NCBI GenBank assembly: GCA_001970955.1
Contig: MPUH01000158.1
Location: forward strand, 1-64,000
Length of the DNA stretch: 64,000 nucleotides
Source: Stentor coeruleus
Lineage: Eukaryota; Ciliophora; Heterotrichea; Heterotrichida; Stentoridae
Direction: 5' to 3'
Shown: positions 63,405 through 64,000 of the stretch, one piece after another
Layout: every line of letters starts with the position of its first letter
How positions within the stretch are numbered: the first letter of the stretch is position 1
Notes under the pieces: model-generated
Databases searched by the model: none
What the model was told of the DNA's origin: nothing
Seen by the model: the letters and a program-made list of their open reading frames with translations, nothing else
Translations under genes and position numbers: made by a program

Positions 63405-64000
63405 TGAAATATTATTTAGATTATAAATATAGTTGAGAGATTTTTTTTTTGTGGAAATTTACTTGTAGATGAAATTTTTTGATCAAGGAGGAGGTAGAAG
63501 AAGAGTTTTGAGAATTAGAGATGGATTTAAAAATTAGAAGGAAAGTTTGAAGATGAAGATTATTTTTTTGATTGGATTTGGTGCTAGAATTATGAGGAAG
63601 GTTGATGAGGGATTTTTTGATTGATTGAATTGTATGGGAAAATTAGAATGATGAATAAGGAAATAGCGAAATTAAAGGTTTTTAGGTTGGATTTTGCAGG
63701 TTTTTGAATAATATCAGAATTAAAATCAGGTATTATTATTTTATATGGTAATTTATTTTTTGATTAGAAAGCTTGTTGTTATTTTATTAGTTTATCATAG
63801 TTATCCCTTAAGCTTTAAAATATAATTTTAAAACAAGGTTACTAATAAAGTCAAAATATCAATTATTAAATATAGTATTTAATTGAAAGCTATATAAAGT
63901 AGAATATACATTTTTTTAAATCTATCATTATCTCGAAAGCATTAAACAAAATTAATATCATCAATATAAAAGTTTTCCACATAAACTATTTTTCTAAACT
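63405..64000. other. Terminal spacer
   Basis: 596 bp. It is strongly G/A/T rich on the plus strand to about 63720, then balanced and AT-rich. That pattern, as elsewhere in the window, precedes a composition switch. No gene or RNA is seen before the window ends. Confidence 0.45.

Overview
This is an AT-rich (visibly about 70% A+T), gene-dense nuclear segment from a ciliated protist. It is most likely a heterotrich ciliate close to Stentor, macronuclear-type DNA. Reasons seen in the sequence: long open reading frames with almost no introns, short spacers (24-45 bp in places), an axonemal inner-arm dynein light chain (p28/DNALI1), CDPK-type calcium kinases, and introns of exactly 15 nt (GTA...TAG; one fossil of 16 nt). 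Such 15-16 nt introns are known from Stentor and Blepharisma. Genes read in the standard code (Trp is TGG). Stops are almost all TAA or TAG, and TGA is nearly absent.

Layout. 0.2-5.8 kb: a C2H2 zinc-finger gene, a decayed spacer, two convergent hypothetical genes (one with a 15-nt intron) and a multi-pass membrane protein. 6.4-9.4 kb: two divergent RING-CH genes, one fused to an AlgH/UPF0301 domain and one built as FHA-RING-FHA, with a LINE remnant between them. 9.9-20.4 kb: p28 dynein light chain, a TRIM-like RING/B-box protein, an amino-acid-transporter-like protein, a p32/MAM33-like protein, a large coiled-coil protein and an ataxin-3-like deubiquitinase. 21.4-29.3 kb: an EF-hand gene beside its decayed twin, a second LINE remnant, a WD40/ankyrin/TRP-like channel gene that carries lesions, and an SK-type potassium channel. 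30.9-37 kb: two tandem SKP1/BTB-like genes, a DYRK kinase and a small basic protein. 37-44 kb: an importin-beta family protein and a CDPK7-like kinase (EF-hand, PH, kinase) whose frame is restored only by two 15-nt introns. 44-51 kb: an intact WD40/ankyrin/TRP-like channel followed 42 bp later by condensin subunit D2. 51-64 kb: a SHIPPO-like protein, 14-3-3, a coiled-coil protein, an EDC4-like mRNA decapping scaffold, a Cys-rich zinc-binding protein, a 5'-truncated CDK pseudogene, AMP deaminase and a RING/Tudor-like protein.

Together the genes are ordinary household, ciliary and calcium/ion-signalling functions rather than one pathway. The points most worth checking are the cryptic 15-nt introns, the RING-CH/AlgH fusion, the WD40-channel pair with one damaged copy, the repeated strand-composition sawtooth, and three single-N joins with duplicated flanks that look like unmerged contig overlaps and break at least one gene.
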